Source: Saprospiraceae bacterium UBA6168 (lineage in GTDB: Bacteria > Bacteroidota > Bacteroidia > Chitinophagales > Saprospiraceae). From it: a stretch of DNA of 64,000 nt. Made by a program: the position numbers and the translations under genes. Shown one piece after another: positions 49,868 through 58,198 of this stretch (position 1 is the first letter of the stretch; each line of letters opens with the position of its first letter). The stretch spans positions 120,562-184,561 of the forward strand of contig DIUC01000020.1 in assembly GCA_002435785.1 (NCBI GenBank), in the 5' to 3' direction. Below the pieces are notes generated by a model that did not search any database, was not told the origin of the DNA, and saw only the letters and a list, made by a program, of their open reading frames with translations.

Positions 49868-49875
49868 CAAAGTTA
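49868..49875 (-). promoter_or_regulatory. Candidate -7 box (TAACTTTG)
   Basis: It fits TAnnTTTG on the minus strand, 79 bp before the reductase start and next to the terminator of the upstream gene. Confidence 0.4.
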
Positions 49876-49888
49876 AGCAGGTGAAACA

Positions 49889-49923
49889 AAAAAGCCGCCC
49901 CCCGGTTTGGGAGGCGGCTTTTT
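49889..49923 (-). terminator. Rho-independent terminator
   Basis: AAAAAGCCGCC pairs with GGCGGCTTTTT around a C/G-rich loop. On the minus strand it ends in a T run and follows the outer-membrane protein gene whose stop is at 49947. Confidence 0.8.
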
Positions 49924-49946
49924 GATTTTTGTCATGGCTGAAAAAA

Positions 49947-50591
49947 TCAGAACTTGTGGGTAATGCCGAAGCGGATACTGAAGGGGGAATTCACCACATT
50001 GTCGGGGTAGTTGACGTTGTAGAGCAGCATGATTTCATAGGCCCAGAGTCCGCCGCTGTTGTAGCCTGCTCCAACGTACACATTGTTAAATGGTACTCGT
50101 TCCGTGATGATTTTTCCAGTTTGCGGGTTTACTTCGATATATCCATTGCCATCAGGGTCGGTGGATTCGGCACTTTGGTGCTCGTATTCAAAATGACCGA
50201 AAAAATTATTGAACGGCTTTACCCTCGCAAAAGCGCCCACGGAATAGGAAAGCGGTGAAGCCTTGTAAACCGGACCGCCGCCGCCAGCCTGTACCCGAAT
50301 ATTGTTGTATTCAAAGCCGACCCGGGGGCCTACGGAAATGAGGTCGTTCACCAATTTGTAGCCAATCATTGGCGCTAAGCCAAAAGTAAACTGGCTTTGG
50401 TTGTTGCTCCCGGCAAAGCCGAGCAAAAAACTGCCGCCATACCAAAGCTTGTTGGCGAATCCGCTGTCATCAAAGTATTCGTCCGTTTTGGAGGATTTCT
50501 TTTTTGTCTTTTTCTTCTGGGCAAAAGCGTCATTGGAGAATGCCACCGTGAAAAACAGGGCCAGCAAACTGAAAAGCATTATCTTTTTCAT
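49947..50591 (-). CDS. Small outer-membrane beta-barrel protein
   Basis: A 214-residue protein with signal peptide (MKKIMLFSLLALFFTVAFSN ending AFAQ) directly followed by a Lys-rich stretch (KKKTKKKSSK). The rest alternates hydrophobic and polar residues with Gly turns (FGLAPMIGYKLVNDLISVGP, VGFEYNNIRV, SVGAFARVKPF) and ends in FSIRFGITHKF, a terminal aromatic as required for barrel insertion. It is probably an 8-strand porin-like barrel of unknown role. The start at 50591 gives the signal peptide; the longer open frame is not used. Confidence 0.8.
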   Translation of the reverse strand: MKKIMLFSLLALFFTVAFSNDAFAQKKKTKKKSSKTDEYFDDSGFANKLWYGGSFLLGFAGSNNQSQFTFGLAPMIGYKLVNDLISVGPRVGFEYNNIRVQAGGGGPVYKASPLSYSVGAFARVKPFNNFFGHFEYEHQSAESTDPDGNGYIEVNPQTGKIITERVPFNNVYVGAGYNSGGLWAYEIMLLYNVNYPDNVVNSPFSIRFGITHKF

Positions 50592-50704
50592 AGAGTCAGA
50601 TTTTATGTGTGATTTAGGTGATTGGTAAACGGTCGGGGATTGTCTTCTGTTTGAGATGGGAAGCGATAAAAATGTTACCGAAACGATAATTTTAAGCCAA
50701 CTCC

Positions 50705-51355
50705 TCAAGATTGCAACTTCGGACCATACGCCAAGTCGCCAGCATCGCCGAGGCCAGGCACGATGTAGGACTTGGCAGTCAATTCATCGTCAATCGCTCC
50801 TGCCCAAACGGTGGCAGAGGGCATGGTTCGGCGCAGGTACTCCAGTCCCTGTCTAGAAGCGATGGCCGTGGCCACGTGCACCTGAGCTGGCTGGCCAAAC
50901 CGCTTCAGCGCTTCCACAGCAAGCTCAACAGAGGCTCCAGTGGCCACCATTGGGTCGGAGAGGATGAGGACGCAGTCGTTGAGGTCGGGGCAGGAGACAT
51001 ACTCCAACGCAATCTCAAAGGTGCCGTCCTTGTGGTGGCGGCGATAGGCGGAAACGAAGGCGTTTTCGGCATCGTCGAAAAAATGGAGCAGGCCCTGGTG
51101 CATCGGCATCCCTGCCCGCAGAATGGTGGCCAGCACGATGCGGTCGGTCGGCAAATTTACCTTTGCCACGCCGAGCGGTGTCTCCACTTCCTTTGGGTGG
51201 TAGTTGAGCTTTTGGCTGATTTCGTAGGCCATCACCTCGCCAAGCCGCTCCAAATTGCGCCTGAACCGCAGCCGATCTTTTTGCACGTGCACATCCCTCA
51301 GCTCAGCGATGAACCGGTTGGCCAAGGAGTTGTTTTCGCTCAGATTATATATCAT
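50705..51355 (-). CDS. upp: Uracil phosphoribosyltransferase
   Basis: A 216-residue salvage enzyme converting uracil and PRPP to UMP. The PRPP loop VLILSDPMVATGASVELAVE lies near 128-147, the uracil-site region AGAIDDELTAKSYIVPGLGD AGD near the C-terminus, and TILRAGMPMHQG near 77 is the family flexible loop. The length is normal. ATG at 51355 starts MIYNLSENNS, and a TACATTTG box lies 44 bp upstream. It is divergent from the ABC permease gene. Confidence 0.93.
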   Translation of the reverse strand: MIYNLSENNSLANRFIAELRDVHVQKDRLRFRRNLERLGEVMAYEISQKLNYHPKEVETPLGVAKVNLPTDRIVLATILRAGMPMHQGLLHFFDDAENAFVSAYRRHHKDGTFEIALEYVSCPDLNDCVLILSDPMVATGASVELAVEALKRFGQPAQVHVATAIASRQGLEYLRRTMPSATVWAGAIDDELTAKSYIVPGLGDAGDLAYGPKLQS

Positions 51356-51398
51356 TTGACTGTTTTTTATGCCCTTTTTTTTATCATAAATGAGAGGG

Positions 51399-51406
51399 CA
51401 AATGTA
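51399..51406 (-). promoter_or_regulatory. Candidate -7 box (TACATTTG) of upp
   Basis: It matches TAnnTTTG on the minus strand, 44 bp before the upp start. No clear -33 element was found. Confidence 0.45.
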
Positions 51407-51577
51407 GGTAAAAACGATGGACGGTGAGCGGTGGGCACGGATAGTAAAATATTTGCCCACTTTGCGTCTGCCGTTCACGGCTTGCCATCCACCGTTCAAA
51501 TCACCGTATTTATCCAACAAAATGAAGCGCAGAAAAAATCGTGGTGTATTTTCAGCCCTCGCAAACGAAAATCAAGC

Positions 51578-52816
51578 ATGAAATACAGTGAAATAATCAA
51601 GATAGCCCTTCGGTCGGTACGTGCCAACTTGCTCCGTGCAATACTTACCTTGATGATAATTGCCATTGGCATCATGGCATTGGTGGGCATCCTGACGGCC
51701 ATTGACAACATGGTCTTTTCCCTAAACGATAATTTTTCGGGGCTTGGCGCCAATTCGTTCACCATCCACCCCAAGGGCAAGGAACTCAGTGGTTCCGACA
51801 GCGGTAGGCGGCAAAAGCGGGGAGAGCCTATTTCGTTGAAAGAAGCACTGGATTTCAAGCAGCGATTTGATTTTCCGGCCCGGGTCTCCGTGTCGGTGGA
51901 TTGTACTGGAAGCGCCGCCATTAAGCATGGGGAGGAAAAAACCAGCCCCATTGTATCTGTGGTGGCCATTGACGAAAACTATATTGAGGCAAAGGGACAC
52001 GAAGTACAGATAGGCCGGGTTTTCACCACCCAAGAGATTATGAACGGTGGCAACAAGGCCATCATTGGTTCTGACCTCGTCAAATCCTTGTTCAAGGATA
52101 AACCAGAAAAGGCAATAAACAGTGTTATCGCCATCGGCAACCTACAATTCCGGGTGGTGGGCGTTCTGAAATCCAAAGGTTCGGCCATGAACCAGAGTGA
52201 AGACCGGGTGGTGCTCATCCCATTGCTCGATGGCAAGCGTTATTATGCCACGCAAGGCCAGAATTACAACGTGATGGTAAGCCTCAACGACGCCTCGCAG
52301 ATGGACCAAGCCGAGTCCTACACCATCGGGCTGTTCAGGAGTGTGCGCCGCCTACTGGCCATTCAGGACAATGATTTTGAAATCTTCAAGAGCGACAGCC
52401 TCGTGGCCATTATTAAAGACAATACCACCAACCTGCGGGCTGCCGCTGTGGCCATCGGACTAATGACGCTGTTGGGTGCGGCCATCGGCCTGATGAACAT
52501 CATGCTCGTCTCCGTCACCGAACGTACCCGTGAAATCGGCATAACAAAATCGCTTGGCGCTACCCGGAATAACATCCTTTGGCAGTTCCTCACAGAGGCC
52601 ATCATCATTTGCCAGATGGGCGGCGTGGTTGGCATCCTGCTTGGCATATTGGCGGGATTTGGCGTCACGGCTGCCATGGGCGGCAACTTCGTCATGCCTT
52701 GGAACTGGATTATCATGGCCATCATCGTCTGTACGCTGGTGGGACTTGGGTCTGGGATTTACCCAGCGGTGAAGGCGTCGAGGTTGGACCCGATTGAGGC
52801 GCTGCGGTATGAGTAG
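51578..52816 (+). CDS. ABC transporter permease, MacB/FtsX type
   Basis: A 412-residue protein with a first helix (ILTLMIIAIGIMALVGILTA, about 20-40), a large periplasmic MacB-type domain (about 45-290), then three helices. The stalk-to-helix phrase IGLMNIMLVSVTERTREIGI with TKSLGATRNNILWQFLTEA is the FtsX-domain signature that couples to a MacB-type ATPase. It ends PAVKASRLDPIEALRYE, the canonical ending. The ATPase partner is not adjacent. Such systems export or extract lipoproteins, peptides or antimicrobials by mechanotransmission. Confidence 0.92.
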   Translation: MKYSEIIKIALRSVRANLLRAILTLMIIAIGIMALVGILTAIDNMVFSLNDNFSGLGANSFTIHPKGKELSGSDSGRRQKRGEPISLKEALDFKQRFDFPARVSVSVDCTGSAAIKHGEEKTSPIVSVVAIDENYIEAKGHEVQIGRVFTTQEIMNGGNKAIIGSDLVKSLFKDKPEKAINSVIAIGNLQFRVVGVLKSKGSAMNQSEDRVVLIPLLDGKRYYATQGQNYNVMVSLNDASQMDQAESYTIGLFRSVRRLLAIQDNDFEIFKSDSLVAIIKDNTTNLRAAAVAIGLMTLLGAAIGLMNIMLVSVTERTREIGITKSLGATRNNILWQFLTEAIIICQMGGVVGILLGILAGFGVTAAMGGNFVMPWNWIIMAIIVCTLVGLGSGIYPAVKASRLDPIEALRYE

Positions 52817-52825
52817 GGTTGGGTA

Positions 52826-52897
52826 GCCACCAGCCCTTATTGCGCCGCAGGTAGTTCGAAGCGCGGCAACAAGGGCTGGTGGTGCTTGTCTTTTTTT
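52826..52897. terminator. Terminator hairpin between convergent genes
   Basis: CCACCAGCCCTT at 52826-52837 pairs with AAGGGCTGGTGG at 52870-52881, and inner GCGCCGC / GCGCGGC parts extend the stem. A run of eight or more T residues (52888-52897) follows on the plus strand, serving the ABC permease gene. Confidence 0.75.
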
Positions 52898-52906
52898 TGT
52901 TGACAA

Positions 52907-53539
52907 CTATTTCTTCTTCCCAAAAAATTTGCTGAGTAGGCCATTACCTACCATGCCAGCTACGTCGTCCATAATGGAGCCGTCGCCGTCCTTGTCGAGG
53001 AAACGGGTGGCCATGTCCATGAGTGGGTTTCCTGCCTTCTTCTGCTGACCAACCGTGTTCCTGAGAAGCCCGGCGATGCCATCCCCATCAAGGCCCTGTT
53101 GGCGCTTCTGCTGGCCGAGCATGCTCATCACCATTGGTGCGAGTGTGACCATCAGATTGCCAGTTTTGCTGCTGTCGAGGCCGGTCATTTTGCTAATCAT
53201 CTCGATGGCGCCACCTTGGTTGTTGCCAAGGATGTGGTCAAGGATGCCTGCACCGTTCAGTGCACGAGGTTGCTCTGGAGCGGGCTGGGAAGCACCACCA
53301 AGCAAGCCCATGAGATTGCTGAGCATGCTGCCATCGTGGTCGCGTTCGAGGGCATTGTTAAGGCTGGCGGCTCCTTCGGGGGTGGCAGCGTTTTTTGCCA
53401 GACCACTTAGCAAAGTTGACACAATGCTTTGTGCCGCCGTTGCCGTTTGTTGGCGGTCGGCACCACCAATCTGGTTGCTGAGTTGGTCAACGACGTTGTC
53501 GTTGAGCTGGTCTTTCAATAAATCAAACAAATTTGACAT
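52907..53539 (-). CDS. DUF937 domain protein
   Basis: A 210-residue protein without signal peptide. The N-terminal part (MSNLFDLLKDQLNDNVVDQL and QTATAAQSIVSTLLSGLAKN) and the middle (ILGNNQGGAIEMISKMTGLD) match DUF937. The C-terminal part has RFLDKDGDGSIMDDVAGMVG, an EF-hand-like calcium loop seen in many Bacteroidota members. It is Gly/Met/Leu-rich with amphipathic helices. Function unknown. The ATG at 53539 begins the conserved region, and the open frame upstream is not used. Confidence 0.85.
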   Translation of the reverse strand: MSNLFDLLKDQLNDNVVDQLSNQIGGADRQQTATAAQSIVSTLLSGLAKNAATPEGAASLNNALERDHDGSMLSNLMGLLGGASQPAPEQPRALNGAGILDHILGNNQGGAIEMISKMTGLDSSKTGNLMVTLAPMVMSMLGQQKRQQGLDGDGIAGLLRNTVGQQKKAGNPLMDMATRFLDKDGDGSIMDDVAGMVGNGLLSKFFGKKK

Positions 53540-53776
53540 AGTTCTTTTTTTTGATTTGAGTGAAACGCCGCAAGCGACGATAATTCGGAGCTTCTGACGC
53601 AAAATTCTTAGCAAGTATCGGATTTGAAATTGAAAAATTTGGAACACTTGATTTTTTTCTCTCCAAAAGTCTGCACTAAGCAGATATTTGACGCAAGATA
53701 ATGGCTTCTTGGCAATTGCTTGGTTGATGCCTATCTGCGCAAATCATTTTACCTTGCTGTTAAACAAACAAAAAAC

Positions 53777-54997
53777 ATGAACCGGGAACTACACAGCCCA
53801 TCCGAGGAAATCATCGCACAGACGGACATTGTCAGTCTGGCGCAGCAGTACGTCCTCACTATTTTCAACCAGAAAAACGATGCCCGCCTGGTGTTCCGCA
53901 CCTACCGCCAAGCAATGGAAATCGTGAAGACGGTAAACAGCTTGGCACAAGCCAACGGCTCCACCGAGGCGGAATGGGAAACGGCAGCATTGGCTGGCTG
54001 GTTTTGCAACGCTGGCTACCTGTTCGACTACCAAAACCCAGAACCGAAGAGTGTGGAACTGGCCGAGAAATTCTTTGCGGCGCACCACTTCGAATTGGAG
54101 CGAAAGGCGGACATCATATCCACGTTGCGCGGCTTTTTCCATGACCTATCGCTGCGCACCACAGAAGGACAGTTGCTATCCGATGCGGTCAATGCCATGC
54201 ATTTTGGCAGTAGTTTTTTTGAAAACTCCCCGCTCATGCGCTTGGAGCAGGAGCTTTTGCTCAACCGCCACTTCACCAAGGAGGACTGGGAGGCATTCCA
54301 AATGCAGCAACTCCTCAATGTGCGGTTTTTCACCTCACAAGCCAAGCTCACCCACGAACCCATCGTGGCGAACCATATCTTGGCCTTGAAGGAACGCCTG
54401 GACAAACGCAAGGATAAAATAGCAATGGATGGAAAAGCAACGGAAAAGAAATTTCAGGGCCTAAAACGCAGGCTGTCACCGGGTGCACAGACATTTTTTC
54501 GCACCAACTACCGCACGCACATAAACTTGAGCGCCATCGCTGACAACAAGGCGCATATCATGATTAGCGTAAACGCCATTCTGATTTCCGTGATGATTTC
54601 GGTGATAACGTACCGGAACATGACCGAGACCAACCCGGCCATCTTGATGCCCGTGGTGATTTTCTTGGTCACTGGCCTGTCCTCGCTCATCTTTGCCGTT
54701 TTGGCGGCCCGACCAAAGGTCACGTCGCTCATCAACGATGCCACCCCGATTGATGTAGCCAAGCGTAACCTGATGTTTTTTGGCAATTTCGTTTCCCTCA
54801 AAGTCGAACGCTACGAGGAACTGTTGGACGAAATGTTCCAAGACAGCGACCTGCTCTACGGAAATATGGCCCGTGACCTCTACTACCTCGGCAAGGTGCT
54901 CGACCGCAAGTACCGCTTCCTGTCCATTTCCTACAACATATTCATGGTGGGCTTTGTGGCAACAGTGCTGTTGTTCATGGTGGTGCTTTTCAGTTGA
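53777..54997 (+). CDS. Pycsar-type transmembrane effector protein with degenerate HD domain
   Basis: A 406-residue paralog of the protein at 5989-7230. The C-terminal membrane module is well kept (TNYRTHINLSAIADNKAHIM, then ISVNAILISV, RNLMFFGNFVSLKVERYEEL and a last helix near 380-404). The N-terminal domain aligns along its length, but the HD residues are gone: the NHT position reads RQA, and WFHDSGY reads WFCNAGY (Cys77-Asn78). It should therefore not hydrolyse nucleotides, though it might still bind one. No cyclase gene is adjacent. It might act alone as a sensor-effector or pair with the intact paralog. Confidence 0.75.
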   Translation: MNRELHSPSEEIIAQTDIVSLAQQYVLTIFNQKNDARLVFRTYRQAMEIVKTVNSLAQANGSTEAEWETAALAGWFCNAGYLFDYQNPEPKSVELAEKFFAAHHFELERKADIISTLRGFFHDLSLRTTEGQLLSDAVNAMHFGSSFFENSPLMRLEQELLLNRHFTKEDWEAFQMQQLLNVRFFTSQAKLTHEPIVANHILALKERLDKRKDKIAMDGKATEKKFQGLKRRLSPGAQTFFRTNYRTHINLSAIADNKAHIMISVNAILISVMISVITYRNMTETNPAILMPVVIFLVTGLSSLIFAVLAARPKVTSLINDATPIDVAKRNLMFFGNFVSLKVERYEELLDEMFQDSDLLYGNMARDLYYLGKVLDRKYRFLSISYNIFMVGFVATVLLFMVVLFS

Positions 54998-55012
54998 CAA
55001 AGCGACAAAATG

Positions 55013-55048
55013 AAAAAACCGCCGATGCAAATGCATCGGCGGTTTTTT
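55013..55048. terminator. Bidirectional rho-independent terminator
   Basis: AAAAAACCGCCGATGCA pairs perfectly with TGCATCGGCGGTTTTTT, with A and T runs on both sides, between two convergent genes. It is the clearest intrinsic terminator in the window. Confidence 0.9.
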
Positions 55049-55073
55049 TGTGAACGCTGTAAAATCGCCCCAA

Positions 55074-57164
55074 TCACTGGGTGATGGTTTCCCCTCGCTC
55101 CCCGTTCTTGTACTCCACGATGAAGGCGTCACCGAAATCCTTCAAGGAACGAACAGCGGGTAGGTCGGCTTGCGCTTCTTCCAGCGTAGCGTAGTCGGCC
55201 AGCATGACCCGGTAGAGCTTGCGGTCGGCAAAAAACTCCTTGTCAATGCGGCGCATGTTCTTCACGTTGGCGAAACGGGAGTGACCCATGTCCACGTTTT
55301 TGAGTGCGATAATTTGGATTTTGTAGTACGTGCCACTGGTGATGGGCGCTGCCATGTTGGGTGAGGTGGTCTTGGCCTTTGTCGTATTGGCTGCCTCTGG
55401 CTTCGCAACTTCCTTTTTAGGCGCTTCCGGCTTCATAGCTTCTTTCATCGGTGTCTCATTGTTTGTCACCGCAACTTTAACCGTTTCCTTTGCTACCTCC
55501 TTCACTGCATCTTTCTCGGCCAACTTCTTGCCGTCCTCCTTCATTGGGCCATCCTCGTCGCCGCCGCCCACGCCATAAGGCTCCATGTAGAGCGGTGCGC
55601 CGAAGTCGGTATAATTTGCGAAATCATTGCTGTCAAAGTTGTAGGAAGCTGGGAAGAAGCCATCCTTGGAAGCTTCGAGCGCATACTTGCGGGAAGGCTC
55701 CACGACAAAGTCATATTGGCCGTTGTTGGAAACGATTTTCTTCAAAAACCGGCGCTGGCCCCTATCGTCAACTTCATAGATGGCCACCTCCACGTCTTCA
55801 AGCATTTCCCGGCTGGCCTTACTGAACACCTCGCCACGGGCAGCGTACTGCACCACGGGTGTTTCGTAAGTAAACCCAAAAATGTCCTCGTCGGTGGTGT
55901 TCACCTTGTTCATGCCGTAGCTGCGGTTGGACACGACGAAGCCGCCCCTGCCGGATGGTGTTTTCACGAAGGAGAAATCATCGGCAGGCGAGTTGAGTGG
56001 TGTGCCAATGTTTTCGGCAGTTTGCCACTGGCTTTTGGCGCCTTTTGTCTTGAAAATATCGAAGCCACCGATGGACACCGCACCATTGGAAGAGAAGTAC
56101 AAGTTGCCCTCGATTTTGTCGTAAAACGGCGTGATTTCGTCCCCCTTGGTATTGATGCGGGAGCCAGCGTTGATGGGCAGCGTGAAGTCGTTGGCGTTGC
56201 TACTGATTTCACGGGTGGTGTACCAAATATCCATTCCGCCCATTCCACCATTGCGGTTGGAGGAGAAGTACAGGATTTCGGTATTGCCGTCTTGCATCAC
56301 GTTCGGCTGGGTAGTGGATACGTTCTTTTCGTTGATGTAGTCGGGCAGGCGCTCTGGCGAAGTCCAGGTCTTGCCGACCCGGCGAGTCACGTAGATTTCG
56401 CAGTGGGTGGTCAATCCGCCCCATTTCTCCTCGGACTTGCAGATGGTAAAGTAAAACCTGGAATTGTCAGGCGTGAGCGAGCCGTTGCAGAAATGGTCGC
56501 CAGCGATGACCGGGAAGTTGTCAATGGGTTGTGCCTTGCCCCAGTCGCCGCCACTTGACTTGATGGTGCGGTAGATTTCCGCACGTTTGGCCATGGTGGA
56601 GGAGAAGTAGAGCGCTTCGTCGCTGAACGGTATAGGCCCGAACTCCGTTTCCGGCGTGTTGATGTTGGAGCTGAGGTGCTCCAGAACGATGTTGGGGTCG
56701 TCGCCCTTCATGGTAAATTGAGCAGCCAGTTCGCATCCACGGAGTTCAGTCTGTACGGTTTGTGACATTGCCACTTTGTCGGTGCCGTTGTAGTTGCCGA
56801 GGAACTTGACAAACTCGCTGCTGGCGGCCTCATGTTCGCCATTCTGCTTTAGGGCACGAGCGTAGCGCAGGCCGATGAGCGGATAGGTAGCGTTGTCGTC
56901 CTTCACGTTCTTCCAAACCTCGGCGGCATTGCGGTAATCACGGATGGTGAAGAAGCATTCGCCTGCCTTGTAGGCCAACTCTTTTTTCTTCGTCTTTTGC
57001 TTAAATGCTGCTCGGTAGTGCTCGCCAGCATCGGCGTACTGTGCTTTGGCGTAAAGCTCATCTGCGAGCTTGACGTGTTTTTTCCAGCTCAGGTTGTCCT
57101 GCCCTTGCACGTTGAATGCAAGCAGGGCAATTGCGATAATGGATAAGATGACGGGATTCTTCAT
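55074..57164 (-). CDS. PorE-like TPR/beta-propeller envelope protein with C-terminal SPOR domain
   Basis: A 696-residue secreted protein (signal peptide ending NVQGQ). Residues about 25-130 are TPR-like helices (ADELYAKAQYADAGEHYRAA). A PD40-type beta propeller spans about 170-440 with repeated DEALYFSSTMAKRAEIYRT, EILYFSSNRNGGMGGMDIWY and NLYFSSNGAVSIGGFDIFK. A CarboxypepD_reg-like domain follows (EVFSKASREMLEDVEVAIYE), then a Lys/Ala/Glu/Pro linker and a SPOR-like domain (about 605-690: YYKIQIIALKNV, LYRVMLADYATLEEAQ). The order matches T9SS PorE except that SPOR replaces the OmpA-like peptidoglycan-binding end. Confidence 0.8.
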   Translation of the reverse strand: MKNPVILSIIAIALLAFNVQGQDNLSWKKHVKLADELYAKAQYADAGEHYRAAFKQKTKKKELAYKAGECFFTIRDYRNAAEVWKNVKDDNATYPLIGLRYARALKQNGEHEAASSEFVKFLGNYNGTDKVAMSQTVQTELRGCELAAQFTMKGDDPNIVLEHLSSNINTPETEFGPIPFSDEALYFSSTMAKRAEIYRTIKSSGGDWGKAQPIDNFPVIAGDHFCNGSLTPDNSRFYFTICKSEEKWGGLTTHCEIYVTRRVGKTWTSPERLPDYINEKNVSTTQPNVMQDGNTEILYFSSNRNGGMGGMDIWYTTREISSNANDFTLPINAGSRINTKGDEITPFYDKIEGNLYFSSNGAVSIGGFDIFKTKGAKSQWQTAENIGTPLNSPADDFSFVKTPSGRGGFVVSNRSYGMNKVNTTDEDIFGFTYETPVVQYAARGEVFSKASREMLEDVEVAIYEVDDRGQRRFLKKIVSNNGQYDFVVEPSRKYALEASKDGFFPASYNFDSNDFANYTDFGAPLYMEPYGVGGGDEDGPMKEDGKKLAEKDAVKEVAKETVKVAVTNNETPMKEAMKPEAPKKEVAKPEAANTTKAKTTSPNMAAPITSGTYYKIQIIALKNVDMGHSRFANVKNMRRIDKEFFADRKLYRVMLADYATLEEAQADLPAVRSLKDFGDAFIVEYKNGERGETITQ

Positions 57165-57269
57165 GATTGTTGTTTTAAAATACTGAAATGCTTTGGATAA
57201 AATTGGATGGTGCAAGGTGTTGTTTTCAAAGTTTTTAGGAAAAGCAACTTGCCACCAGTTCATTTAAGT

Positions 57270-57839
57270 TTAGCCAGGAAGGAGCTTTTCGATGACTTCG
57301 GGGTAATGCCGATGCTCCAACTGGTGAATTTTTTGGGCAATATCATCCGGCGTGTCCTCAAGTCCAACTTGACATTTTGCCTGAAAAATGATGTCGCCGT
57401 CGTCGTATTTCTCATTGACGAAGTGGATGGTAATGCCTGTTTCCGAATCGCCCGCATTTTTCACCGCTTCGTGTACCCGCATCCCGTACATTCCCTTGCC
57501 GCCGTACTTAGGCAGGAGTGCCGGGTGGATGTTGACCATACGCTTTTCGAAGGCTCGCACCAAGTATGTTGGCACTAACCACAAAAAACCCGCCAATACC
57601 ACAAAACTGATAGAAAATTTATTAAAAATTTTCAAAATGTCTTCGGTTTGGTAAAAATAGCCCCGGTCAATGACCAAGGTTGGGATACCATTCGCTCGGG
57701 CCATTTCCAATACAGGCGCATTTGCCTTGTTTGAAACAATAAGCGTTACGTTGATATTCTGGTTATGTTTGAAGTGTTCGACGATTTTTTTGGCATTGGA
57801 GCCTGTACCGGAGGCGAAAATAGCAATATTGTGTAGCAT
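57270..57839 (-). CDS. purN: Phosphoribosylglycinamide formyltransferase
   Basis: A 189-residue purine-synthesis enzyme transferring formyl from 10-formyl-THF to GAR. It begins IAIFASGTGSNAKKIVEHF (substrate phosphate loop) and has MVNIHPALLPKYGGKGMYGM near 108-127, with the catalytic Asn and His of the N-IHPALLP motif, and later SETGITIHFVNEKYDDGDII with the catalytic Asp. The length is normal for the bacterial short form. No other purine genes are adjacent. Confidence 0.94.
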   Translation of the reverse strand: MLHNIAIFASGTGSNAKKIVEHFKHNQNINVTLIVSNKANAPVLEMARANGIPTLVIDRGYFYQTEDILKIFNKFSISFVVLAGFLWLVPTYLVRAFEKRMVNIHPALLPKYGGKGMYGMRVHEAVKNAGDSETGITIHFVNEKYDDGDIIFQAKCQVGLEDTPDDIAQKIHQLEHRHYPEVIEKLLPG

Positions 57840-58198
57840 AATTGTCGAATGAAACCGCTTGGGCCAATTTCAAGTAGAAAGCGCCAATCGGATTATTTTT
57901 GAATTGGAGTAGCGTTGCATTTGAAAAACCAAGCTAAATTATTGGTACACAGACCCGACTGCGCGCCAAAGCCATCACATGACTAAATTTATTGTAAACT
58001 TTCACAACAACCATCGAGCAACTATCTTTGCACACTCGTTTTTAGCAGTGCATCATTCTTTATGCAAAAGCATTGGCAATCAAATTTTTACAAACACAAA
58101 TAGCCTTTATACAAAATTGAAACAAGGCTTTCTTGAGGCCGTAACGGATAGTTAAGCACCACAAGACACCACCCCAGCCGCTGAAAAAAATTTACACC
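57840..58198. promoter_or_regulatory. Divergent intergenic region with a pepA-side promoter candidate
   Basis: The gap separates purN (minus) from the aminopeptidase (plus). TATCTTTG at 58023-58030 fits the -7 consensus on the plus strand and would give a leader of about 165 nt. No small gene or inverted word array was seen here, unlike in many other gaps of this size. Confidence 0.4.
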
